The position numbers and the translations under genes are program-made. The notes beneath the pieces were generated by a model. That model had not been told where the DNA came from, made no database searches, and saw nothing but the letters and a program-made list of their open reading frames with translations. Shown here piece after piece: positions 1 through 8,350 of a stretch of DNA of 64,000 bases. The stretch spans positions 28,646-92,645 of the forward strand of contig NZ_PJAQ01000002.1 in the NCBI RefSeq assembly GCF_002836775.1. Direction: 5' to 3'. The DNA comes from Colwellia sp. 12G3. Lineage in GTDB: Bacteria > Pseudomonadota > Gammaproteobacteria > Enterobacterales > Alteromonadaceae. How positions within the stretch are numbered: position 1 is the first letter of the stretch; every line of letters starts with the position of its first letter.

Positions 1-2
1 GT

Positions 3-107
3 GAGTTGTTAGAGCTTAGAAAAACGTTAATGCAATGGTGGGGGAATCAGCTTTGCAACTCCAACGTTATAGACCTTACCCATAATAAAAAAAACAATGG
101 TAACTAA
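3..107 (+). CDS. Tyrosine integrase, C-terminal fragment (gene starts left of window)
   Basis: An open frame runs in from the window edge and stops with TAA at 105-107. It encodes about 34 residues including ELRKTLMQWWGNQL. This resembles the last helix of P4-type phage/island integrases, which typically end in a (R)xxLMQWWADYL-like segment. The catalytic domain is outside the window, so the call rests on this tail plus context: an AlpA regulator and a satellite-type Rep follow. The next ATG sits immediately after the stop codon, so the following gene is probably co-transcribed. It could also be another family with a similar tail. Confidence 0.55.
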   Translation, partial: ELLELRKTLMQWWGNQLCNSNVIDLTHNKKNNGN

Positions 108-797
108 ATGCTAAAACTTGATAAAAAAAAATATGTGAAGCAAGTGGTATCAATACCTGATTTTATCCTACTTATAAGTGGCCATGCTCTTTATGAGGAT
201 TTATCTAACTCGGATCATATCGGTCATTTAAGCTCGTATATCAAAAATATGCTCACCGAACAGCAATTAAAAGAGTATATGGATATTTTTGAGCAAATAA
301 AAAGCGAAGTTCAATCATTTGCAAACCGTGGTGTAAGTGACTTTCCTGATCAACTGGATACTATCACCATCAAGGATATTAACGTCGAAAAAATAAATCG
401 TTATTGTGTAGGAGATCTACTTGTTTGGTGTAATGAACGTTGGAGTAGCTTTTGTGAGTTGGATTTACCTGTTTGGGTAAAAGAGCATATAACAAGTGAA
501 AAAGAAATCCCCTCAAAAAGTAACGATTCCTATAACATCTCTGACCTCCCCCTTTTGTTGCAATTAGCTATTAATATTCACTTAAAAGTCGATTGGACAT
601 CTGAACAACAAAATAATGACATTAAAAGGGTATATGCCGAAGAGGCGACCAGACTTAACCTGAAAGGGGCACCAAAAGTTAATCCAGATAAATACGGAAA
701 AACTCACCTTGAATACCCCCCACAAAACGACAAAACAGTAGGATTGAGTCAAAAACTCGAAAATTCTATATTAAAAATGGTTAAACCTAATACTTAA
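108..797 (+). CDS. Hypothetical protein, 229 aa, island cargo
   Basis: I do not recognise the family. The ATG abuts the stop codon of the integrase fragment, with a weak purine stretch upstream, so translation may be coupled. The protein is soluble, with no signal peptide or membrane segment. It is acidic to neutral in the middle with several Trp residues (WCNERWSSF near residues 108-116, then VWVKEH). A hydrophobic patch (ISDLPLLLQLAI) lies near residues 144-155, and the last 60 residues are charged and polar. A strong inverted repeat follows the stop codon. Its place beside the integrase suggests an element function or cargo, but nothing in the sequence gives a role. Confidence 0.7.
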   Translation: MLKLDKKKYVKQVVSIPDFILLISGHALYEDLSNSDHIGHLSSYIKNMLTEQQLKEYMDIFEQIKSEVQSFANRGVSDFPDQLDTITIKDINVEKINRYCVGDLLVWCNERWSSFCELDLPVWVKEHITSEKEIPSKSNDSYNISDLPLLLQLAINIHLKVDWTSEQQNNDIKRVYAEEATRLNLKGAPKVNPDKYGKTHLEYPPQNDKTVGLSQKLENSILKMVKPNT

Positions 798-805
798 ATC
801 ATTAC

Positions 806-855
806 TTTACCGCCCCTAGGCTTACTGAGCCTTTAAATAATAAGGGGGCGGTAAA
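806..855. repeat. Nested GC-rich inverted repeat downstream of the 229-aa gene
   Basis: Arms TTTACCGCCCC (806-816) and GGGGCGGTAAA (845-855) are perfectly complementary over 11 bp. They enclose a second small hairpin, AGGCT (818-822) with AGCCT (828-832). The CCGCCCC word recurs at 863-871 and 877-883. There is no T-run after the right arm, so it is not a standard intrinsic terminator. It may be a factor-dependent terminator, a replication or binding site of the element, or the operator of the alpA-like gene 80 bp downstream. Confidence 0.6.
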
Positions 856-935
856 TTATGAACCGCCCCCCTCTATCCGCCCCTTAATATTCATAGTTAA
901 CCTGATTGTGCAAATAACAACTATTAGGAAAATTC

Positions 936-1139
936 ATGAACAACTCAAACGTAATCGAACAACAAGATTTTTTGATTCAAGCACAAGAAGCCGAACAAGC
1001 AACTAATGTACATCGGATTACATTACTTCGTTGGGCTGCTAGAGGTATAGCACCAAATCCACAAAAAATTGGTGGCCGTTGGTTCTGGCGTAACTCTGAA
1101 ATTCAGCAATTAATTGCTGGTGAATGGGAGGGTAAGTAA
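936..1139 (+). CDS. AlpA-family helix-turn-helix regulator
   Basis: A 67-aa winged-helix protein of the AlpA / excisionase type. The DNA-binding segment (VHRITLLRWAARGIAPNPQ, residues 25-43) is followed by a basic-aromatic wing (KIGGRWFW), the usual layout in phage-satellite AlpA proteins. In P4-like elements such proteins activate the integrase or excision genes. The start ATG has AGGAAA about 7 bases upstream. The stop codon is directly followed by the ATG of the next gene, so the two form an operon. It could act as an excisionase rather than an activator. Confidence 0.8.
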   Translation: MNNSNVIEQQDFLIQAQEAEQATNVHRITLLRWAARGIAPNPQKIGGRWFWRNSEIQQLIAGEWEGK

Positions 1140-1568
1140 ATGAACAAACAAACCACTAATCATTTAATGATGTTAAAGCTGTTAATTACCACTCTTGAAA
1201 AACAGGGAGTTACTTCAAATATTCATGATGATATTCACTACATTCAATTGCCTAAATACCGCGGGTATTGTCATATAAAGCTAATAGGTGTGACACCGTG
1301 CCCTATATTCATAAAAACAGCTTATGCAGAGGACTTTAGTAATAATCAAGCTATTCGCTATTTAGGACAGTTAGATCTAATCCATGATGACGTACTGTTT
1401 GTTTATGCTGGTAACGGTTGGAAGAAACAAACACACCGAGAAGTTCTTACAGCTATCAGAAAGCGGCTAGGTAATGAACATGTAATCAATTTAACTGAAG
1501 TTGAACACTGGTTGCATCATAGGCTTAGCGGGACAAAGATGGCTAACTTCAATAATACTAATAAATAG
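1140..1568 (+). CDS. Hypothetical protein, 142 aa, between alpA-like and rep-like genes
   Basis: No recognised family. The gene starts at the base after the stop codon of the AlpA-like gene and ends 8 bases before the replication-protein gene, so all three are one transcript. The protein is soluble and mixed alpha/beta by eye. Residues 1-60 contain a CHIKLIGVTPCPIFIKTAYAE segment with two Cys. The rest is charged, with KKQTHREVLTAIRKRL near 97-112. Small proteins in this position are common in P4-like and inovirus-like elements. Its role in the element is unknown. Confidence 0.7.
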   Translation: MNKQTTNHLMMLKLLITTLEKQGVTSNIHDDIHYIQLPKYRGYCHIKLIGVTPCPIFIKTAYAEDFSNNQAIRYLGQLDLIHDDVLFVYAGNGWKKQTHREVLTAIRKRLGNEHVINLTEVEHWLHHRLSGTKMANFNNTNK

Positions 1569-1576
1569 GCGGTATT

Positions 1577-2350
1577 ATGGGTTTAACTAAAAAAGGTCGG
1601 TTACTCGGCCATTTTTCTTCACGTGCTTTGGGCACTTCACAACATGCTTTTAACACCGAGGTTTTGTCACCTGACAATTCAAGCCAGCAGGCATTAAGTA
1701 ACGAGAGTTCAGGTAATGAATTATCACAAAAAGAGCGGATATTAATATTAGCTAATGGGAGTAAAGAACCACCTATTAATTCAAAGAGAAGCTGCAAGAC
1801 TATAACGACAAAAGAATACTATGAATTTGGAGAGTATACATTTGCGATCAACTCGAAAAAGTCAGGATGCTACACACAAATCCTAAAGGCATTAATTGCT
1901 CAAACATTAGTTATGCAGTCTATTTATAAACGGGTTTTGTTTATGCGGTTTGACTTGCACCTAGGAGCATCTATGCCTGACAACAAATGCATTACGAAGA
2001 TGTTAAAGCGACTGCGCAAAAGGTTAATATATCGTTACGGGCAAACTAGTTTTGGTTATGTATGGGTGCGAGAAGAATCTAACAACGAAAACCTGCATTA
2101 TCACTTTGTTTTTATGATGGATGGTGATGTCATTCGCTACCCTATCAACGTGCATGAGCAAGTAAAAAAAATATGGACTGATATGGGCGGCACATTTCAT
2201 TTTGCTAACCATCACTTTATTGATAGTGAAGAAAAGCTACATGAGGCGATCCTACATGGTTCGTACTTAGCTAAAACACGTAGTAAGGGTAACCGACCTG
2301 CTCAAACAAAAGACTATGGGGCAAGCCGCTTAAAAATAGATGTGCTGTAA
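1577..2350 (+). CDS. Inovirus Gp2 / YagK-YfjJ-type replication protein
   Basis: A 257-aa protein whose C-terminal two thirds matches what I know of the inovirus Gp2 / YagK-YfjJ family. The core has LFMRFDLHLG (121-130), RLRKRL (145-150), FGYVWVREES (159-168) and a His-hydrophobic-His motif HYH at 174-176. SYLAK at 229-233 could be the Tyr...Lys pair of a rolling-circle (HUH-type) nickase. Residues 1-75 are polar and probably disordered. Members act in rolling-circle replication of filamentous phages or are carried by P4-like satellites. Spacing places it in an operon with the two preceding genes. The HUH reading is inference. Confidence 0.75.
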   Translation: MGLTKKGRLLGHFSSRALGTSQHAFNTEVLSPDNSSQQALSNESSGNELSQKERILILANGSKEPPINSKRSCKTITTKEYYEFGEYTFAINSKKSGCYTQILKALIAQTLVMQSIYKRVLFMRFDLHLGASMPDNKCITKMLKRLRKRLIYRYGQTSFGYVWVREESNNENLHYHFVFMMDGDVIRYPINVHEQVKKIWTDMGGTFHFANHHFIDSEEKLHEAILHGSYLAKTRSKGNRPAQTKDYGASRLKIDVL

Positions 2351-2432
2351 TAATGAGCTACTAATTATAAAAATTGGCAGAGAACCTTGGAGTAATACAA
2401 TTCACTGTTGGCTTACTCCAAGTTAGCTAATT

Positions 2433-4223
2433 TTAGTTATTATTAATACTTTTGTTATTAATAGATACTAAGGCAGCTTTAAATTGTTTTAAGTGATAAT
2501 GACTTAATGAAGGGGAGCTGTTTTTTAATTTAGTATCAATAAGATCGCTTAACTTCTTTAATGGTTCAACCTCATCTCCAAGGAAATCCATTATATTTGT
2601 TGATTGATACCTATTTCTAAAATAACTCATAAAACTAGACTTCATATTATTATCTGCACATATATAGCTTTCAAATAAAATATCTACAAATGGTTCTGTA
2701 ATAAATGGAAATATTGAATTGTTGTATAAATTTTTAAATGAGTTATCCCCATCTGTACCCTCCAGCCCTTTTATTAAAATATGTTGGCATTCTTCAACGA
2801 GATTAATATTGGTTGCATGGGTTGTTTTAGCAGTTATTATCTCTGAGATTTTATTTAGAAAGGGTTCACTATCTCGGGAATTTATAAAGGGGTCATACTC
2901 ATTTGTACACCCATAATTTTCAATAGAATAATTAACATATTCCGTCACCTCATTTTCAAACATTTCTAACTCATAATTAAATGCACCTGTTTTAATAAAG
3001 TAATGAAAATACGAAACTAATTTATATAATTCTCCCGAATTACCTACGATAAATTCTTTATTTATTATTTTATTAAGGGTATTTTCAAGTCCTTCCTGAA
3101 ATACCTGGTCACGAACATTGATAGGGAAACTTAAGACAAAATTTTCCAGAATTACATCACTTTTATCCCACCGCGTTAAATCTTTTTTAAAAACACTATA
3201 ATCAAGATGACCTAAACAAACCAGTTTATACACAACTAAAAAATCTATTTGGTTATGCTCTTTAGTAACAACCGTTTCATAAAATATTTTGGCATTAATT
3301 GTTTGCTCATCAAGCTCCTCTTTATCTTTTTTACTATACTTCATGTAAAGAGATGTTGTGTCTGTAGTAAACGCCTCAAGCGTGCTTGAGTCTAATCCCA
3401 TGTCTTTATAACCAATAGCATAAGCAAAGCATGGAAAGATTAAATTAATTAAACACTCTTCCCCTTTTAACTCATGCTTATTTTCTTCAAGGATACGTAC
3501 TAATCTGGAGTAACAATTAATTGCATAATTAATTGTTCTGAGGTTACTACAGGGAATATTTTTAAGAAGTCTAATCAATTCAATTTTAGATCCTTCTAAA
3601 ATATCTACCGGTAAATTAAGTTCGTCACTAAAGGCTATTTCAACAATGGACTCTTCTTTTCTAATAAAGTTATTCGTAAATAAAACTGTTTTCTCTTTTT
3701 CTTTCTTATATTTAGGTTCGTCAAAAGTATCTTCGGCACAGAGTATTACAACGTTTAGTTTTTGCTGTTCAATAAAACTATTAATATATGCAAGTACATC
3801 ACTTTTACTGAGTGTAGAACGCTCCAAGTCATCAAATATCAAACAATAATCTTTACTAATACCATTGATAAACCTTGATTTTATTGTCCCGCCTAGAGTC
3901 GTAGCAATAGCACCAACAGAGCCGCCATTAGTATCACTTAAAAGGTTCGTAATTCCACCTATAAACTTTCCAACACTAGAAACTTCATCATTAGAAACAC
4001 CGTCAATAGAGCTTATCGAAGTAAAAACTTTATTTTCAATGTCACTGGTAGAGCTAACGCCATATAAAGAAATATATAAATATTTTTGTTTTTCCTCTTC
4101 TAATAACTCTTTAATGAATGTTGTTTTCCCACAGCCCCATGGGCCATTAATCATGGTTGCATACATGGGTTTGGTTATTGAGAGGTAACCTTTTATAACT
4201 GTTTTTAACTCATCAGTATTCAT
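2433..4223 (-). CDS. KAP-type P-loop NTPase, 596 aa
   Basis: Walker A GPWGCGKT lies at residues 27-34 and Walker B CLIFDDLE at 127-134. The GxWGxGK form and a downstream Cys/Asp segment (VVILCAEDTFDE) are typical of KAP-family NTPases. A glycine-rich, weakly hydrophobic stretch (about 86-115) sits between Walker A and B, where KAP proteins often carry membrane insertions. The C-terminal 400 residues are helical and unrecognised. AAGGAA precedes the ATG. It is transcribed against the rep operon and divergently from the rest of the island. KAP proteins include the phage-exclusion protein PifA, so a defence role is possible but not shown. Low GC fits acquired DNA. Confidence 0.75.
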   Translation of the reverse strand: MNTDELKTVIKGYLSITKPMYATMINGPWGCGKTTFIKELLEEEKQKYLYISLYGVSSTSDIENKVFTSISSIDGVSNDEVSSVGKFIGGITNLLSDTNGGSVGAIATTLGGTIKSRFINGISKDYCLIFDDLERSTLSKSDVLAYINSFIEQQKLNVVILCAEDTFDEPKYKKEKEKTVLFTNNFIRKEESIVEIAFSDELNLPVDILEGSKIELIRLLKNIPCSNLRTINYAINCYSRLVRILEENKHELKGEECLINLIFPCFAYAIGYKDMGLDSSTLEAFTTDTTSLYMKYSKKDKEELDEQTINAKIFYETVVTKEHNQIDFLVVYKLVCLGHLDYSVFKKDLTRWDKSDVILENFVLSFPINVRDQVFQEGLENTLNKIINKEFIVGNSGELYKLVSYFHYFIKTGAFNYELEMFENEVTEYVNYSIENYGCTNEYDPFINSRDSEPFLNKISEIITAKTTHATNINLVEECQHILIKGLEGTDGDNSFKNLYNNSIFPFITEPFVDILFESYICADNNMKSSFMSYFRNRYQSTNIMDFLGDEVEPLKKLSDLIDTKLKNSSPSLSHYHLKQFKAALVSINNKSINNN

Positions 4224-4571
4224 ATATTCCTTCAGTAATACAGAGCATTATCGATAACTAATTTAAAATGAGAGCATACAATACTATTATTAAAAATAAT
4301 AAGATAAAGATCCCCCCCCTACTAAGATTTAAAAACACCAGCTCTATTACGTAGGTAAGCCCCCCCTAAAATTTTGCTAATCTATGCTTTTTCGTTGAAA
4401 GGCGTATAATTATATTTCGATATTCATTGATATAATTTAGCCAAAAGAAAGGGTTAAGCTTAGTAGTGTATTTAACGAAACAGGGCTACCTTGTGACATT
4501 TATTAAGTAAGTCTCTGCATGGTATTAGTCATCATAGGTACATATAAATGTATATTTAGGAATATGAAATT
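4224..4571. other. Island intergenic region with two poly-C tracts
   Basis: The divergent region between the first NTPase gene (leftward) and the 112-aa gene (rightward). It holds C8 at 4312-4319 and C7 at 4360-4366, each followed by TA-rich DNA, and two TATAAT-like words near 4407 and 4430 that could serve rightward promoters. No reading frame or structured RNA is evident. The C tracts stand out in otherwise very AT-rich sequence. Confidence 0.4.
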
Positions 4572-4910
4572 ATGGCTGCAGTTAAAAACAATAACGGTTC
4601 TTTTAAATCAGGCTATGACTCAAGAAGGTTTACTCAAGATTGTACAGTAATGAGTTACCATCAAAAATTAGGGGAGTTATTTCGCGAACAATCTTTTGAA
4701 GCTGTTAAGTTTATTGTATCTGTCATGAGAGATAACCATGCACCAGATAAACTAAGGTTGATAGCCGCAAAAGAAATTTTAGACCGTGGTTGTGGGAAGC
4801 CGGTTGACCGCTTAGTCATGGCAACACTAGATAAAGATCGAACACAAGAAGTGGATGTACGCGAATTAAGTACTGCTGAGTTATATGCACTCCTTGATGA
4901 ATACAGCTGA
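4572..4910 (+). CDS. Small phage-type protein, 112 aa
   Basis: A soluble 112-aa protein. Its centre (FIVSVMRD, residues 47-54, then LRLIAAKEILDRGCGKP, residues 61-77) matches a helical pattern common in phage proteins near or within small-terminase-like families, where AAKEILDRGxGKP recurs. The C-terminus is acidic (ELSTAELYALLDEYS). The N-terminal 20 residues are polar. It stands alone, with 350-390 bp of noncoding DNA on both sides, between two KAP-type NTPase genes. A DNA-recognition role such as phage-type packaging is a weak inference. The gene may be a remnant. Confidence 0.6.
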   Translation: MAAVKNNNGSFKSGYDSRRFTQDCTVMSYHQKLGELFREQSFEAVKFIVSVMRDNHAPDKLRLIAAKEILDRGCGKPVDRLVMATLDKDRTQEVDVRELSTAELYALLDEYS

Positions 4911-5302
4911 GTATATGCTTACTTAATCAGTATTTACTCTTATGTGCAGCAACCTGCAGTGTACTGCAGTTAATTAAACATTTGTTTGCCGTAATGCCAT
5001 ACAATTTAACTCTTTGACAAGTAAATTTTTGGTCTATCATCGAGATGTGTTAAAGAATATTTCCGATGTTAAATCTGAAATTAGTATAAATATTATTTCG
5101 ACTTCATGGTGTATGCTTTGCCTATAATATCTAATTTAGCTAGATATTGGTTTAGTAATGAAAACACAGTCGTAAAATTATCGTTAACTATTGAATAGAT
5201 TAAAAATATATTTTTTATCGATTACCCTAGTTTAAAAACAATAATTGATGTCTAATAATCAAATTATCTGCCGTAAATAAAACTGTAAATGGATTTAACC
5301 TA
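4911..5302. other. Island intergenic region with CTGCAG palindrome
   Basis: No gene seen. A perfect 14-bp inverted repeat TGCAGT-GT-ACTGCA lies at 4955-4968, 45 bases after the 112-aa gene, flanked by AAC and GTT that extend it imperfectly. It lacks a T-run, so it is more likely an operator or protein-binding site than a terminator. The remaining 330 bp are AT-rich leader of the large NTPase gene. Confidence 0.4.
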
Positions 5303-7528
5303 ATGATAGAACAGCGTAATTCAAACCCAGAATCATCAATATCACATCCTAAAGAGTCTAATTTACCCCCTAAGAGCTATCAAAAACCTCATAAAGAAAA
5401 TAGTATAAAACGCCCTCCAGAGCCAAAAGAATTAGTTGGATCTAGTCCGGTGGGGGTTAATAAAGTTGGGGGGTATGGTAAAACTGGGGGATATAATACA
5501 GCTGGTGGGTATAATAAGGTTGGCTATATTCCTGTGGGTGATGAAAATAGTTCAGCGGAGCCAAAAGAGTCCGTAGGAACTATTCTGGGTGACCCAAATA
5601 ATCCAACAGAACCTAAAGAATCAGTAGGTACTAGTTCGGGGGGGCCTAATCAGTGGGGGAAGATTAATCAGTGGTCTGGAGTACAAAAAATAGATTTAAC
5701 TTCAACACCTCATACAATAAAGAAAAATATTAAACAGGAAAAATCAATCATTTACTTACCATCTGATTTTCCTGGTATGAGGGATAGCGGCTCTGTTACA
5801 AATGGTAGTAGATATTCAATTGCAGAATATGAATATAAGGCTTTTAGATTAAATGAAATAGCAGAAAAAATTTCTAATCTAATTCCCCAGCACTTTGTAT
5901 TATACGATTACAAAGGGGGTATTTTATCAAATGATCAGGATGTACTAAATATCTTAGAGGGGATTTATGGCTCTGATGTAGAAGTAGACGGGGATGTTTT
6001 ATACATTAACGACACCATAACAGCTATTACTCCTACTGGTTCAGAGTCAGATTTATTAACGAATGAGCTTAAAGATACTCCTGAATCCATTAAGGCTGAA
6101 TCAATACCGTTTCCTAAAACTATTAATTACAAAACGTCAAATCCATCATTAAATGTTAATATCATATCAGAAACTCTTTCTTCAATAATTCAAAAAATCC
6201 CTGATAAAAGTGGGATGATGATAGGTATATTTGGGAAATGGGGTCGTGGAAAAACTTATTTTGTAAATAAAGTTTGGGAACATATCAGCAAAAACTCTAA
6301 GTTTAAACGGGTAAATTTTTCTGCATGGAAGTATCAAGATACAAAAGAATCATGGGCTTATTTATATGAATCTATGATGGCTCAATACCTTTCGGAAAAA
6401 ACATATAAAGGTCCTGATTTTTGGAATAAATATATAAAACTATTTAGATTAAATATCCAAAAAAACACATGTTACCCGTTAATTTTATACTCAGTAATTT
6501 TGATAGCTTCTATCGTTTGGAACTTCGGTGCAGATAAATTAGCTTGGATAATAGCTATTATTGAAACATTCGGGCTTATTTTACTCATCAAATTATTTTT
6601 ATTTTATGTGAACCAAAAGTCATCCGCTGTTGGGATTTTGAATAAGTATTTCTCTAAAAAAGAGTTTACTGATTATTTAGGGTTACAATCGGAGATCGAG
6701 AACGAAATTGAAATATTGCTAAAAACCTGGATCCCTACTGTAAGTGAAGATGAAAAAATCCTGTTGTTTGTTGATGATATTGATAGATGCCATATTGAAA
6801 AAATCACGGGGATTATTGATGGGCTTAGAGTTATCTTAGATAACCCTGAAATACATAATAGGCTATTAATAATTACAGCTATTGATGACAATTTACTAAG
6901 GGCTTCATTAGATTATAAATATCAGACATGGGAAACAAAAAATATTGATCAGATGTACACAGAGTATTTAGAGAAGATATTTGTCATCGGAATCAAATTA
7001 GATCAAATTGAATCAACTGAAATTTCTGAAGTTTTGGAAAATACTATCCCTCCTGCAGATAGTTCAAAAATTAGTAAAAAGATAATATTAGATGAAATAA
7101 CACCTGTGGAGTCTATTTCACCAGAAGTAGAAGAGGGAAATAAAAAGATAAACCCACAAGCTGAACCACAAGACAGGAAGGCAAATAAAGGTGATAGCAC
7201 ATCATCAAAAAATGAAAATGATTTTGAATTAAGTATGGCAGAACGAGCGTATTTAATTAATTCTATTAAACATTTAAAACAAGCCACACCTAGAAAAATA
7301 AAAATATTTTATTATAAGTACTTAATTTTGAAGAAAGTGATTCACGCATTAATTTCGGACAAGGGATTACTTGATAGTTGGAACTCAAGCATTGATGAAT
7401 TTGTCATTATGGACCTTTTGCTACATATTAGTAATGGTGGCGATATAGAACAATTCAATTTTGAACAAAAATACGCATCAATGGTTAAGACACTAAAATA
7501 TTCAACTAAATTAGTATCTGGAATATGA
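5303..7528 (+). CDS. KAP-type P-loop NTPase with two membrane helices and repetitive N-terminus, 741 aa
   Basis: Residues 1-150 are low-complexity. An EPKE(L/S)VG(S/T) repeat occurs at 40-47, 86-93 and 103-110, and a GGY(G/N) repeat cluster at 57-75. A small unrecognised domain spans about 150-250. The KAP core follows: Walker A GIFGKWGRGKT (308-318), the AWKYQDTKESWAYLY motif (341-355), two transmembrane helices at about 391-408 and 413-436, and Walker B ILLFVDDIDR (486-495). An acidic/basic linker (about 580-645) precedes a helical C-terminus. This is the classic KAP layout, with membrane helices inserted between Walker A and B, so the protein should sit at the inner membrane facing the cytoplasm. 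DNA for the N-terminal repeats contains G5-G7 tracts. Function is unknown; exclusion or defence is plausible. Confidence 0.8.
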   Translation: MIEQRNSNPESSISHPKESNLPPKSYQKPHKENSIKRPPEPKELVGSSPVGVNKVGGYGKTGGYNTAGGYNKVGYIPVGDENSSAEPKESVGTILGDPNNPTEPKESVGTSSGGPNQWGKINQWSGVQKIDLTSTPHTIKKNIKQEKSIIYLPSDFPGMRDSGSVTNGSRYSIAEYEYKAFRLNEIAEKISNLIPQHFVLYDYKGGILSNDQDVLNILEGIYGSDVEVDGDVLYINDTITAITPTGSESDLLTNELKDTPESIKAESIPFPKTINYKTSNPSLNVNIISETLSSIIQKIPDKSGMMIGIFGKWGRGKTYFVNKVWEHISKNSKFKRVNFSAWKYQDTKESWAYLYESMMAQYLSEKTYKGPDFWNKYIKLFRLNIQKNTCYPLILYSVILIASIVWNFGADKLAWIIAIIETFGLILLIKLFLFYVNQKSSAVGILNKYFSKKEFTDYLGLQSEIENEIEILLKTWIPTVSEDEKILLFVDDIDRCHIEKITGIIDGLRVILDNPEIHNRLLIITAIDDNLLRASLDYKYQTWETKNIDQMYTEYLEKIFVIGIKLDQIESTEISEVLENTIPPADSSKISKKIILDEITPVESISPEVEEGNKKINPQAEPQDRKANKGDSTSSKNENDFELSMAERAYLINSIKHLKQATPRKIKIFYYKYLILKKVIHALISDKGLLDSWNSSIDEFVIMDLLLHISNGGDIEQFNFEQKYASMVKTLKYSTKLVSGI
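5638..5644 (+). repeat. G7 tract inside the NTPase gene (with G5-G6 tracts nearby)
   Basis: The coding strand carries G5 at 5452-5456, G6 at 5468-5473, G5 at 5486-5490, G7 at 5638-5644 and G5 at 5655-5659. All lie in the repetitive N-terminal segment, before the conserved ATPase core. Length change in any of these would shift frame and remove the ATPase domain, as in phase-variable contingency loci. The frame is open in this copy. Confidence 0.5.
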
Positions 7529-8350
7529 GATGCACCTTCATTTTGACTCAACTTACACACTGAGTTAATAATCAAGGAGAATAGCTTTTACGGGTAAAAA
7601 AGAGGGTAAAACAAGGATGCAAAATTAAATTTTCAATTTTATATCCTTTAAATAAAGAGACTTAGCACACCAATACATCTCCCCCCCGCTCCACCAAATA
7701 AAGACCTTTTTAGTCTTTTAGTTATGCCTAGTAACTTTTAGATTTGGCCATAGACAAGTAATTGTTTATGTTAAAAAAACCGCTTGATTGCGGTTTTTTT
7801 ATGTCTGAAATTCGTCATCTATTACAACAATTCAATTTTCTCAGACATAAAAAAACAGTTAATAACTTTCAGACTTTAATAAAAGCCTTCAATTATTAAC
7901 TGCAAAAATAACCAGTGAACTTGAGCTGGTTACACACTAAAAACAAATACAACAGAGGGAGTTTACATTTTATTAACAAAGAACAACATTACAGAGCATT
8001 ACGTTCGGATGAACATAGGAATTTAATTCTGATGAATACAATTATCCCATTCTATTTATTGTCTTTTTAATAATAAACTGCACCTATTCAGAATCCATGC
8101 TTATCTTATTATATTATATTATATTATTACGATTGATAAGCTAGTGTGTTCGTTAACATCAATAAAGTGCTGTCATAGATATCGGGTTTGAATTCTAATG
8201 AATGTAAAATCAGCTATTAACTCTGCTTAATAGTGCGTTTCATAATAAACTTAATGCTCGAGCACACAACATTGTAAACAACCAGTACACTATTTTGATT
8301 GGTCAGGTTATAATTACCGCTTATCATTTTTTGAAAAGGTTTCCTCGGCA
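7529..8350. other. Junction region between island and core genes, no gene
   Basis: About 820 bp with no convincing reading frame on either strand. It contains a C7 tract (7681-7687), an intrinsic terminator hairpin (7773-7800) and an ATATT microsatellite (about 8106-8127). The right boundary of the integrated element is probably here. I could not find a tRNA 3' end or a direct repeat that would mark the attachment site, and the left partner is outside the window. Confidence 0.4.
7773..7800. terminator. Intrinsic terminator hairpin, bidirectional
   Basis: AAAAAAACCGC, a 6-base loop and GCGGTTTTTTT form an 11-bp stem flanked by A and T runs, so it can stop transcription in both directions. It lies about 245 bp after the large NTPase gene. 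Confidence 0.75.

Noticed and set aside
7529..8350. Island attachment site or tRNA fragment
   Set aside because: I searched by eye for a T-arm or direct repeat and found none; the partner site is outside the window.
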